The position numbers and the translations under genes were made by a program. Below are positions 1 to 6,954 of a stretch of DNA of 34,420 nucleotides, in pieces (position 1 is the first letter of the stretch; each line of letters begins with the position of its first letter). The notes under the pieces were generated by a model, which did not search any database, had not been told where the DNA came from, and saw only the letters and a program-made list of their open reading frames with translations. Source of the stretch: Bacillota bacterium (GTDB lineage: Bacteria; Bacillota; Clostridia; Oscillospirales; Ruminococcaceae); contig JAEWLW010000049.1 in the NCBI GenBank assembly GCA_023457355.1, positions 1 through 34,420 of the forward strand, read 5' to 3'.

Positions 1-2
1 TC

Positions 3-98
3 TATAACAGAACCAGGGTTCAAAAACGGTTGGGATATCTTAGCCCTATCCAGTTTCTGAATGCCTGTGCGAAGAAGACTTTAGCATTTAGTGCTTAA
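3..98 (+). CDS. IS3-family transposase, C-terminal end only (cut by window edge)
   Basis: Reading from base 3 gives about 31 codons before a TAA at 96-98. The peptide contains YNRTRVQKRLGYLSPIQF, which matches the conserved C-terminal tail of IS3/IS150-type OrfB transposases (YN..R.QK.LGYLSP..F). The DDE catalytic core would lie to the left of the window, so nothing can be said about whether the element is intact. A candidate terminal inverted repeat follows at 104-129. The element marks the left side of the AT-rich island. The frame and motif are seen directly; the family assignment comes from motif recognition. Confidence 0.75.
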   Translation, partial: YNRTRVQKRLGYLSPIQFLNACAKKTLAFSA

Positions 99-103
99 CT
101 TAT

Positions 104-129
104 TGTCCGAAATTCTGTTGACTTCTCCA
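104..129. repeat. Candidate right terminal inverted repeat of the IS3-type element
   Basis: Six bases after the transposase stop lies a segment starting tgtccgaaattctg and ending in tctcca. IS3-family ends characteristically terminate in CA on this side. The matching left end lies outside the window, so the inverted repeat cannot be verified here. Confidence 0.4.
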
Positions 130-212
130 GATTACATCGGGAAAATATAAAACCCATAGCAAAAGTCGCATATTAGAGCGTATTAACTATGTAAAGCGAG
201 AATTGCTTGAAA

Positions 213-821
213 ATGAATGATATTGAAAATATTCTATGTTTTCGGTATAGAGAAATCCGGGAACTGATTATTAAGTTGGCTGTTGATGAGAATAGTGGGT
301 TATCGAACAACCCTTCGATTACAACGTTAAAAGCAGCGCTATTTTTAATTTTTTACAACCTAATTGAAAGCGTTATGTATACAATTTATGAGGTTCTCTT
401 TGATGAAATTAGTATTAATTGTAGTCGATTCTCAAAGTTGTCTCCAAGCGTACAACAGCAATATAAAAAATATGACAAAAAAAATTGCATAGCAGAAGAT
501 GATCTTCTCGCCTTAAGCTTAGAAGATTATCTAAGGAAGGTAACTCTTTTTTCAGGAAACTTAGATGCACGAGCTATCAGAACTTTATTGCATGATTGGG
601 GTATAGAGGCAGACTTCCATGTAAAGGAAGAAGAAAGGCTGCGCGATATCAGGGAGTATCGTAATACTTTAGCACATGGAGAAAGAGCATTTAAAGAAAT
701 TGGAAGAAACTACACTATGCGCGACATGAGGAAGTATAGTAGGACACTCTATCAATATTTGAATAGTCTCGTGCAGACAATAAAACCTTATATTGAAGAA
801 AAAAGGTATATGGTGGGCTGA
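213..821 (+). CDS. HEPN-domain nuclease-like protein (MAE_28990/MAE_18760 type)
   Basis: A protein of 202 residues from ATG 213; an in-frame TTG at 207 is an alternative start, and neither has a strong ribosome binding site (weak gcgag at 196-200). Two features point to the HEPN family related to MAE_28990/MAE_18760: the segment SGNLDARAIRTLLHDWGI near residue 115, and REYRNTLAHGE near residue 150, which supplies the R-x4-H motif expected of HEPN ribonucleases. The N-terminal third has a hydrophobic helix (LFLIFYNLIESVMYTIYEVL). HEPN proteins commonly act as metal-independent RNases in toxin-antitoxin, abortive infection and other defence systems; that role here is inference. The gene is AT-rich, stands alone between an IS3 end and a repeat, and its stop codon lies at the first bases of repeat copy A. 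No antitoxin gene is recognisable beside it. Confidence 0.75.
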   Translation: MNDIENILCFRYREIRELIIKLAVDENSGLSNNPSITTLKAALFLIFYNLIESVMYTIYEVLFDEISINCSRFSKLSPSVQQQYKKYDKKNCIAEDDLLALSLEDYLRKVTLFSGNLDARAIRTLLHDWGIEADFHVKEEERLRDIREYRNTLAHGERAFKEIGRNYTMRDMRKYSRTLYQYLNSLVQTIKPYIEEKRYMVG

Positions 822-935
822 GTACACTTATTGGCAAGTCAGAAAAAGCAACATTAAAATCGCAAATAAGGTTAAATACACCTCATAAAATCAAGCCTAT
901 ACACGCAGAACAAGCCCTTTAGAAACGAGTGGAAT
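819..935. repeat. Direct repeat copy A (about 118 bp, imperfect)
   Basis: The segment starts at the stop codon of the HEPN gene (tgagtacactt) and ends at gaaacgagtggaat. The same order of blocks recurs at 2445-2564: gagtacactt, ggcaagtcagaaaaagc, ttaaaatcg, caagcctataca, acaagcccc/t, ttagaaacgagtgg. By eye roughly four fifths of positions agree. The copies bracket the AlbA-like gene, as expected of attachment sites, cassette boundaries or a duplicated element end. Confidence 0.8.
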
Positions 936-956
936 GAAGCTAGTGGCTTACACCTT

Positions 957-1003
957 AAAACAGGCACGTTTTAGGTGTTCACACCAAATATGTGCCTGTT
1001 TTT
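957..1003 (+). terminator. Hairpin, probable terminator downstream of the HEPN gene
   Basis: The arms aaaacaggcac (957-967) and gtgcctgtttt (992-1002) pair perfectly over 11 bp, and the right arm ends in a run of T. A smaller hairpin (ggtgt/acacc) sits in the loop. It separates the HEPN gene from the promoter at 1015. Confidence 0.6.
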
Positions 1004-1014
1004 AGTAAATTCAA

Positions 1015-1042
1015 TTGACAAATTCTATTCTAATCGTATAAT
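1015..1042 (+). promoter_or_regulatory. Consensus sigma-A promoter of the AlbA-like gene
   Basis: Both hexamers are perfect: TTGACA at 1015-1020 and TATAAT at 1037-1042, with a 16-base spacer. The start codon is about 50 bases downstream. Such a strong promoter on an accessory gene suggests that it is normally held down by a repressor. Confidence 0.85.
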
Positions 1043-1058
1043 GATCATTAGAATGATC
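1027..1058. promoter_or_regulatory. Overlapping inverted repeats (candidate operator) on the promoter
   Basis: ATTCTAAT (1027-1034) and ATTAGAAT (1047-1054) are a perfect 8-bp inverted pair centred on the -10. A second perfect pair, GATCATT (1043-1049) and AATGATC (1052-1058), overlaps it and covers the expected transcription start. A bound dimer would block RNA polymerase. The downstream product has a C-terminal winged helix and is the obvious candidate autoregulator; this is inference. Confidence 0.6.
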
Positions 1059-1092
1059 AGAATAATTATCAGCAATTAGTGGAGGGTTAGCC

Positions 1093-2400
1093 ATGTTAGC
1101 TGAAAGTAAAACAATTGAATTTAAGCGAGAATATACCGATGAGATAAAGAAAACTGTAACTGCCTTCGCCAACTCAGAAGGCGGGAAAATTTATATTGGC
1201 GTAGAAGATGACGGGCATGTGAAAGGTATCACTGATTGTGATGATGTCATGCTTCGCGTTACTAACGCAATTCGAGATGCTGTTCGTCCAGATGTAACGC
1301 TCTTTACAGAGGCTAATGTTGAAGAAATTGATAGCGAACCCGTTGTAGTAATAACTGTGCAGCGGGGAACAGCACGCCCCTATTACCTTGCTGGAAAAGG
1401 AATTCGCCCCGAGGGCGTTTTTGTTCGGCAAGGAGCATCTACCGTTCCTGCAACCGAGGCGGCGATTCTGAACATGATCAAAGAAACAAGCGGTGACTGT
1501 TATGAAGATGCGCGTTCTCTTAATCAGCAGTTGACATTTGACCAAACTGCAATTTACTTTAATAAAAAGGGTATTGCTTTTGAGGACAACCAGAAAAAGA
1601 CGTTAAACTTGATTGGTGAAGATGGTATGTATACCAATCTCGCATTACTTCTTTCGGATCAATGTTGCCACACAATAAAGCTGGCTGTTTTCGAGGGCAA
1701 CAAAAAAACTGTTTTTAAAGAGCGCCGGGAGTTTAGTGGTTCGTTGCTTCATCAATTGGAAGAAGCATATGAGTTTATAGACCGATTCAACAGTACTAGA
1801 GCGGAGTTTAAAGGGCTTGACCGCATTGATATGCGCGATTATCCCCCCGAAGCCATTCGAGAGGCACTGCTAAATGCCATTGTTCACAGGGACTATTCAT
1901 TTAGCGGAAGTACTCTAATCAGCATATTTGATGATCGCATGGAGTTTGTTACTATTGGTGGGCTGGTAAAGGGCATTTCTCTTAATGACATTTTGCTAGG
2001 TGTCTCTATTCTGCGTAATGAACACCTCGCCAATATTTTTTATCGCTTAAAATTGATTGAGGCTTATGGAACTGGAATGCCGAAAATTATGGTGGCTTAT
2101 GACGAATATGCTGTTAAGCCTCATATTGAGGTCACAGATAATGCTTTTAAAATAACACTACCCAATACCAACAATAAATCAAATTCAGTTATACAAAAAC
2201 AAGCCGTCCCCATCAGCACGAGAGAAAAACAGGTTTTGGCTCTGTTTAACCAAAAGGAATTTATTGTGCGCAAGGATGTTGAGCTTATAGCTGGTATATC
2301 TCAGCCTACAGCTGTTGTTTTGCTACGAGAGATGGTCAAAAAAGCCTTGATAAAAAAGGTCGGTGCAGGAAAGCTGGTTAAGTACCAGCTCAAAAAATAG
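1093..2400 (+). CDS. AlbA_2/Schlafen-like ATP-binding transcriptional regulator
   Basis: A 435-residue protein starting at ATG 1093, six bases after a strong ggaggg. Residues 1-110 form an AlbA_2 (Schlafen AlbA) domain: ESKTIEFKRE at the start, FANSEGGKIYIGVEDDG around residue 28, and a DVTLF...RPYYLAGKGI stretch. Residues ~230-345 look like the HATPase_c_4 module that often follows it (EALLNAIVHRDYS; LIEAYGTGMPKI). The last ~65 residues read as a winged helix (REKQVLALF ... ISQPTAVVLLREMVKKALI). Proteins of this architecture are annotated as ATP-binding or putative transcriptional regulators and are frequent on genomic islands; their biochemical activity is poorly defined. The gene is bracketed by the two ~118-bp repeats and has its own promoter with overlapping inverted repeats. 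It is AT-rich, like the HEPN gene and unlike the later chromosome. Confidence 0.85.
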   Translation: MLAESKTIEFKREYTDEIKKTVTAFANSEGGKIYIGVEDDGHVKGITDCDDVMLRVTNAIRDAVRPDVTLFTEANVEEIDSEPVVVITVQRGTARPYYLAGKGIRPEGVFVRQGASTVPATEAAILNMIKETSGDCYEDARSLNQQLTFDQTAIYFNKKGIAFEDNQKKTLNLIGEDGMYTNLALLLSDQCCHTIKLAVFEGNKKTVFKERREFSGSLLHQLEEAYEFIDRFNSTRAEFKGLDRIDMRDYPPEAIREALLNAIVHRDYSFSGSTLISIFDDRMEFVTIGGLVKGISLNDILLGVSILRNEHLANIFYRLKLIEAYGTGMPKIMVAYDEYAVKPHIEVTDNAFKITLPNTNNKSNSVIQKQAVPISTREKQVLALFNQKEFIVRKDVELIAGISQPTAVVLLREMVKKALIKKVGAGKLVKYQLKK

Positions 2401-2444
2401 TAAGCGTTTATTATGCTTGAAAGTTGATGGCCATGAGTACATTT

Positions 2445-2564
2445 TGAGTACACTTTAATGGCAAGTCAGAAAAAGCGGGGTTAAAATCGGAAATAAAGAC
2501 AAATAGAATCGCATAAAAGCAAGCCTATACATTCAAAACAAGCCCCTTAGAAACGAGTGGGAAT
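2445..2564. repeat. Direct repeat copy B (about 118 bp, imperfect)
   Basis: Second copy of the repeat at 819-935, in the same orientation, 45 bases after the AlbA-like stop codon. The gagtaca word is doubled at its left edge (gagtacattttgagtacact, from 2435). It lies next to the terminator and 3' end of the tyrosine integrase, the position where an attachment site of such an integrase is often found. Confidence 0.8.
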
Positions 2565-2574
2565 AATAGAAATA

Positions 2575-2620
2575 CCCCCGATTTTCCTTTTAAATAAAGG
2601 AAAATCGGGGGTTTGTTTTT
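2575..2620 (+). terminator. Strong terminator between the island cargo and the integrase
   Basis: A perfect 16-bp stem, cccccgattttccttt (2575-2590) with its complement at 2596-2611, a 5-base loop, and a T-rich tail (tttgtttttgttt) on the plus strand. The opposite side is less T-rich, so it terminates rightward transcription best and may also serve the convergent integrase gene. Confidence 0.85.
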
Positions 2621-2630
2621 GTTTGTGGCA

Positions 2631-3700
2631 TTATTTTGGCATTAATTCTCCGGAAGAAGCCGTTTTCTGCAATGCATCGGCAAGCTCTATTCCCTTGTTG
2701 GGATACGAGTGAGCATAAGTGTTTAATGTGGTTTGCACATTATCGTGACCGAGGCGTTCAGAGATCAATAATATGGGCTGTCCCATCTCAATGAGCAAGG
2801 ATGCGTGCGAATGCCGCAAGTCATGCACGCGAATTCGGTCTATACCGGCGATAGCTGCAAAGGCATCAAGAGCCTTGTTTAAAGTCGATTTGGTGAAATA
2901 AAATATCTTATCGGCGGATTTTATTCCATACAGTGAATCTATATAGCCTTGTATTTCATCATATAGAAAGGTTGGTATAGTGACCTGCCGCGCGCTCTTA
3001 GTGGTTTTAGGATCATATATGCGATCCTCACCGTTTTTTCTTGACAACGTCTTATTCACATCGATAATCTTATTCGGCAAAATGTCGGCGGCGTGAGGGC
3101 TATGCATTCCCCTACTCGCAAGCCAGCCCAAAACAGTATCTCAAAAGCAACCTTAATTGCGGGTTTGTCCACAGCGGCTATGAATTGGTTGAACTGGTCC
3201 AGCGTTCAGATGTTCATTTCATCCGCTTTTTTTCTGCCCATGCTGCCAGCAGTTCGGCATGAATTTTCCGGCAGTTTATAATATTGGCAAGCATAATTAA
3301 AAATAGCGCTGAGCTGGTTGTGAATCGTCTTCAGATAAGTCTGAGAAAACTCGCCCCCCATTAGCTCTTTTTGCCATTTGCGCACATGAGTGGCCTGTAT
3401 CTTATTAATGGATTGGCTCCCGAAATACGGCAATATTTTGGTATCAATAATATTTTGCTTGGTGTCCATGGTTGAGGGCTTTAACCGCCCCTCTATATCA
3501 TCGCAGTACAATTCAACCAAGCTTTTGAAGAACATATCACTACTTTGTTGCTCTTTCAATTTAAATTCACGTTCGTAAGCCAAAGCATCGCCTTTTTTAG
3601 CAAAACCTCGCTTCTTTTTGAGTTTGCGCTGCCCGGTCCAGTCCTCGTAATAAAAAGAAACATACCAAGTCTTGCGTTCTTTATCAAGGTATGCAGGCAT
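2631..3700 (-). pseudogene. Tyrosine site-specific integrase, broken by a stop and a frameshift
   Basis: Start ATG at 3700-3698 is preceded by aaggagga. The N-terminal half (3206-3700) has an AP2-like arm-binding segment (WYVSFYYEDWTGQ) and a SAM-like core-binding domain (FGSQSINKIQATHVRKWQKEL). Reading stops at a TGA (3208-3206) where the frame otherwise continues TLDQFNQFIAAVDKPAIKV, so TGG (Trp) is the likely ancestral codon. The same frame goes on through FWAGLRVGECIALTP, which carries the first catalytic Arg, until a one-base deletion in the GC run near 3089-3091. The C-terminal part (2631 to ~3090) in the next frame keeps HDLRHSHASLLIEMG, LGHDN and the catalytic Tyr in NTYAHSY. Repaired, the protein would be about 356 residues, normal for this family. 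The active-site residues are intact but the gene needs two corrections, so it is probably dead unless these are sequencing errors. Confidence 0.88.
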
Positions 3701-3712
3701 TGGCGTTCCTCC

Positions 3713-3967
3713 TTATTTCATTGTTCTGCGCAGAGAGGACAGACCATACAGGTGCTGAACCAGCACCATCTTCACCAGCACCACCGGGTCCACGCCGGGT
3801 CGGCCATTGTCTTCGCTGTACAGCGGCTCGACCATTTTGTACAGCTGCTCCCAGTTCACTGCCGCGTCAATTTTTCTCAGCAGATGATTCTGCGGCACCA
3901 GGCTTTCTGTATCTACTATTTCCACCACGCCGCGATCTAGTTTCCCCCGCTTTAACATCTTCATCAC
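3713..3967 (-). pseudogene. IS1182-type transposase, N-terminal stub
   Basis: Only 84 residues remain (usual length is 450 or more). The segment VDTESLVPQNHLLRKID, then EPLYSEDNGRPGVDPVVLVKMVL and QHLYGLSSLRRTMK, is the conserved N-terminal DUF772 part of IS1182-family transposases. The normal continuation (EIEVNVAYRWFLG) is replaced by a TAA directly before the integrase ribosome binding site. The integrase element therefore appears to have inserted into, or recombined with, this older insertion sequence. The palindromic segment at 4034-4061 lies upstream of the start, as expected for the left end of such an element. Confidence 0.8.
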
Positions 3968-4033
3968 CCATCTCTATTTTACCGCATACATGGGAAAAAG
4001 CCCAGCCTAAACTGGAGCTTTTTCGACAGACTG

Positions 4034-4061
4034 GGGCATGCCGTTTTAAAACGACATGCCC
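4034..4061. repeat. Near-perfect 28-bp palindrome, probable IS1182 end region
   Basis: gggcatgccgtttt (4034-4047) and aaaacgacatgccc (4048-4061) are complementary except for one position. It follows tttttcgacagactgg and lies just upstream of the transposase stub, where IS1182-family elements carry their end sequences. It could also act as a terminator against read-through into the element. Confidence 0.5.
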
Positions 4062-4177
4062 ATTTTGTTGCAATTTTATGCTTTTTGTTTTGGCCGGATA
4101 TCGGCGATGGTGCAAAAAGTATAAAATCATCTTCTCCGGAGATTAATAAGATAAGACCATTGCAAATGAGGCGCAGT

Positions 4178-4846
4178 ATGCAATATTTGATCTCATTTTT
4201 AGAAGGTGTCATATCCTTTATATCCCCCTGCCTTTTGCCTATGCTTCCAATTTATGTTTCTTATTTTGCGGCGGGCAGCGAAGATGCCTCCGAAAAAACG
4301 ACGTTGAAAAATGCGCTGGGGTTTGTGTTGGGCTTCACATTGACCTTCGTCTCGCTCGGTCTTTTCTTTGGTGTGCTGGGTAGCTTTTTATTGGATTATA
4401 CCGTCAGTATCAATATCGTCTTAGGCGGTCTGGTCGTACTGTTTGGATTAGGCTTCATGGGGGTTATTAAGCCTATTTTTGATATAAACGGGACAAGGCA
4501 GGCCGACACCGAGAATCTGAGCTTTGTGAAGGCCGTCACCTTTGGCATGATATTCTCCATCAGCTGGACACCCTGTGTCGGCGCGTTTTTGGGTTCCGCC
4601 TTAGCGATGGCATCGGTTAGCGGGTCTGCCCTGCAGGGCACGCTGATGTTGCTCTGTTTTTCCGCCGGGCTCGGAATCCCCTTTGTTCTTTCCGCTTTAC
4701 TCATCGACAAACTGAAGACCGCCTTCGATTTTATTAAGCGGCATTACAAAACCATCAATTTTATCTGCGGCTTATTTCTTGTCATCATCGGCATCTTAAT
4801 GATGACCGGGCAACTTGGCCGATTCCTGAACCTATTTAACCGCTAA
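4178..4846 (+). CDS. ccdA: CcdA-type membrane thiol-disulfide transporter
   Basis: The 222-residue protein beginning MQYLISFLEG at ATG 4178 matches the length and six-helix plan of CcdA; ATG 4166 is an in-frame alternative, and the gaggc at 4168-4172 favours 4178. The two conserved cysteines of the family are present in their usual contexts: C18 in SPCLLPMLP and C133 in SWTPCVGAF. Helix 1 spans roughly residues 1-30 and further hydrophobic segments are clear at ~45-70, 76-98, 118-140, 150-175 and 190-215. CcdA passes electrons from cytoplasmic thioredoxin across the membrane to extracytoplasmic thioredoxin-like partners. The partner is probably the TlpA-like protein encoded 16 bases downstream. 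Upstream lies only the IS1182 relic. Confidence 0.93.
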   Translation: MQYLISFLEGVISFISPCLLPMLPIYVSYFAAGSEDASEKTTLKNALGFVLGFTLTFVSLGLFFGVLGSFLLDYTVSINIVLGGLVVLFGLGFMGVIKPIFDINGTRQADTENLSFVKAVTFGMIFSISWTPCVGAFLGSALAMASVSGSALQGTLMLLCFSAGLGIPFVLSALLIDKLKTAFDFIKRHYKTINFICGLFLVIIGILMMTGQLGRFLNLFNR

Positions 4847-4862
4847 GAAAGGATGATTGTGA

Positions 4863-5474
4863 ATGACCGACAAAAGCAAGCTGGTCGTAACCATCACCGT
4901 GCTGCTTTTGACCATGATTGTGTCCGCTGCCCTTTATAATACCTATAAAGACCGGGTCGACCCTTCCACGGGCGAGCTGACCAAAACAGCGCAGCTCGAA
5001 AATCAGCTGCCGGTAAACCCCTCCGCCCCAGAATCTACGAATGCGCTGGCGATGAAAGCGACCGACTTTACCATGCAGGATTCGGAAGGCAACGATGTCC
5101 TGCTCTCAAGCTTTAAGGATAAGCCTGTGGTTTTGAATTTCTGGACCTCCTGGTGCAGCCATTGCAAAGCCGAGATGCCGCGCTTTGAAGAGGCCTATAA
5201 GAAATACGGCGATCAGGTGCAATTTATAATGTTAAACGCTGTCAAGTCAGAAAAAAATCGCGATGATGGAAGAACTTTTATTAAAAACTCCGAGTACACT
5301 TTTCCCGTATTCTACGATGTGGATGGTAAGGCGATGACCTTATACACCATCCGTGGCTTTCCTGCCACCATCTTCATTGATAAGGACGGCAATATTGTCG
5401 AAAAAAGTCTCGGCGAGCTTACCAGCGAAAAGCTGGATGAAAACATTCAAAAGCTGATTGAGGCTTCAAAATAG
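4863..5474 (+). CDS. TlpA/ResA-like membrane-anchored thioredoxin
   Basis: 203 residues with ATG 4863 after an aaagga. One N-terminal hydrophobic segment (residues ~7-25, LVVTITVLLLTMIVSAAL) would anchor the protein with its C-terminal domain outside the cell. The thioredoxin fold runs from ~63: LNFWTSWCSHCKAEMP gives the active-site C98-S-H-C101, and GFPATIF near 170 supplies the cis-proline. The WCxxCKxEMP context is typical of TlpA/ResA-type reductases rather than general thioredoxin. It likely reduces exported disulfide proteins using electrons from the CcdA encoded just upstream. The exact target cannot be told, as no cytochrome c genes are nearby. The operon ends at the terminator at 5489. 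Confidence 0.9.
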   Translation: MTDKSKLVVTITVLLLTMIVSAALYNTYKDRVDPSTGELTKTAQLENQLPVNPSAPESTNALAMKATDFTMQDSEGNDVLLSSFKDKPVVLNFWTSWCSHCKAEMPRFEEAYKKYGDQVQFIMLNAVKSEKNRDDGRTFIKNSEYTFPVFYDVDGKAMTLYTIRGFPATIFIDKDGNIVEKSLGELTSEKLDENIQKLIEASK

Positions 5475-5488
5475 GGTTCTTCAGCATT

Positions 5489-5516
5489 AAAGCCGCTCTG
5501 TAGAGAGCGGCTTTTT
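5489..5516 (+). terminator. Terminator of ccdA-tlpA, possibly shared with citF
   Basis: Perfect 11-bp stem aaagccgctct (5489-5499) with agagcggcttt (5504-5514), loop gtag, and a run of T to 5516. It lies between convergent genes, so it may also stop citF transcripts, although the T run on that side is short. Confidence 0.85.
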
Positions 5517-5550
5517 CGCATAAATATGGCCGCACGATGGGTGCAGGGTA

Positions 5551-6954
5551 TTACACGGCGTAAATCAGATCGGCTATCTGGCTATCCAACCCCAGAACCT
5601 GCGCCACAACCCGTTCCTTTTTAGGCTCAAACGGCGCTGCCGGGCCGTTAATGGCCACCACGGTGCGACGCAACTCATGAATATCCACCACCGGCAGGCG
5701 CGCAGCCTCCAGTTTTGCCTTGAGCTGGGGCCGCGCGGGATTGACCGCTATGCCGTACTGCGTAACCAAGAGATCGACATAACAGCCGGGTGTTGAAACG
5801 GTGAGCACTTTATCAACCACAATAGCCATTCTTGCACGGCTTAAAGGCGCCACAATAACGGTCAGCTTGGCGCCCGCCGCCACGTCGGTGTGCCCGCCCG
5901 AGCCGCCGATGATATAACCGTTGGAATCGGTGTGAACATTGACATTGAAACCGGTATCAATTTGGGTGGCACCCAGCACCACCGCGTCCAGCGACGACGC
6001 CGCCGTACTTTTGGCAATAGGGCTGGCATAACGGGCCGCCGTAATCTCAAAATGCTTCAGATTTTCACGCAGCGACTGAACCGCCCGGAGGTCAAAGCAC
6101 TGCACATCCTGAATCGCCTGGAAACAGCCGCTCTCCAACATATCGACCATATAGCCGGTGATGCCGCCCAGCGCATAACTGCCGCGGATATTTTTGGCCA
6201 GCATGATGTGTTTGAGATAATCGGCCACTGCCAGCGAAGCGCCGCCGGCGCCCGTCTGGAACGAGAAGCCGTCCTTCAAGAGGCCGGAAGCTTCAATCGC
6301 CCGGGCGGCATAATCGGCGATGATCAGGGCAATGGGGTCCTTGGGCATCCGCGTCGTACCCGAAACGATGCCCGCAGGGTCGCCGATGGCATCCACCCGG
6401 ACCACAAAGTCGACGTCGTTCTCGGTGATGGATGCGTCAGCCAACGGATAGGGCACCAGATTATCGGTGATGATGACCACTTTATCCGCGCACATGGCGT
6501 CGGCAAAGGCATACCCCAGCGAGCCGCAGGCCGACGGGCCGTACTTGCCGGAGCAATTGCCCCTGTCGTCCGAGGTGGGCGCCGCGATAAAAGCGACGTC
6601 GATGTGGCTTTTGCCGGACAGAATATCGGCCGGGCGGGTTCCGTGGGAGCGAAAAATAACCGGCTTTTTCATGATGCCCTCTGAAATCGCTTTTCCCACA
6701 CCTGCGGAGATATAATCGGCTTCTATTCCGGTCACAACCCCGCTGCGGATGTGGCCAATCAGCGGCTGGTGGCAGTCAAACAACGAGCTGGCATTCACCG
6801 TCAGGTCTTTGAGTCCCAATCGCGCGGCTTCCGCCAGCACCCTGTTCACCACATAATCGCCGTTGCGCAGGTGGTGATGGAACGAAATGGTCATGCCGTC
6901 CCTCAGGTCGGCCTTTTGAATAGCCTGCTCCAAATTTTCGCACAATTTAGTCAA
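5551..6954 (-). CDS. citF: Citrate lyase alpha subunit (citrate CoA-transferase)
   Basis: CitF exchanges acetyl for citryl on the acyl carrier subunit CitD, the first step of citrate cleavage. The sequence is CitF throughout: KLCENLEQAIQKADLRDGM and TISFHHHLRNGDYVVN near the N-terminus, FIAAPTSDDRGNCSGKYGPS in the middle, and IIGGSGGHTDVAAGAK towards the C-terminus. The chosen start is TTG 6954, placed after a ggaggggg inside the end of citE and overlapping the citE stop by 8 bases. This gives 467 residues. Characterised CitF proteins are usually a little over 500 residues, with about 40 extra residues before this point; here that segment would lie inside citE in another frame and is absent. 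The gene is last in the citDEF order and translation is likely coupled to citE. Confidence 0.93.
   Translation of the reverse strand: MTKLCENLEQAIQKADLRDGMTISFHHHLRNGDYVVNRVLAEAARLGLKDLTVNASSLFDCHQPLIGHIRSGVVTGIEADYISAGVGKAISEGIMKKPVIFRSHGTRPADILSGKSHIDVAFIAAPTSDDRGNCSGKYGPSACGSLGYAFADAMCADKVVIITDNLVPYPLADASITENDVDFVVRVDAIGDPAGIVSGTTRMPKDPIALIIADYAARAIEASGLLKDGFSFQTGAGGASLAVADYLKHIMLAKNIRGSYALGGITGYMVDMLESGCFQAIQDVQCFDLRAVQSLRENLKHFEITAARYASPIAKSTAASSLDAVVLGATQIDTGFNVNVHTDSNGYIIGGSGGHTDVAAGAKLTVIVAPLSRARMAIVVDKVLTVSTPGCYVDLLVTQYGIAVNPARPQLKAKLEAARLPVVDIHELRRTVVAINGPAAPFEPKKERVVAQVLGLDSQIADLIYAV

Noticed and set aside
118..151. TTGACT ... TATAAA as a promoter for the HEPN gene
   Set aside because: The spacer would be 22 bases, too long for a sigma-A promoter.
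3867..4146. Open frames on both strands across the IS1182 end region
   Set aside because: They overlap the palindromic IS end and the transposase stub in other frames, lack ribosome sites and show no family features.
5890..6684. Long plus-strand open frame (264 codons) inside citF
   Set aside because: It is the antisense shadow of a clearly coding CitF sequence.
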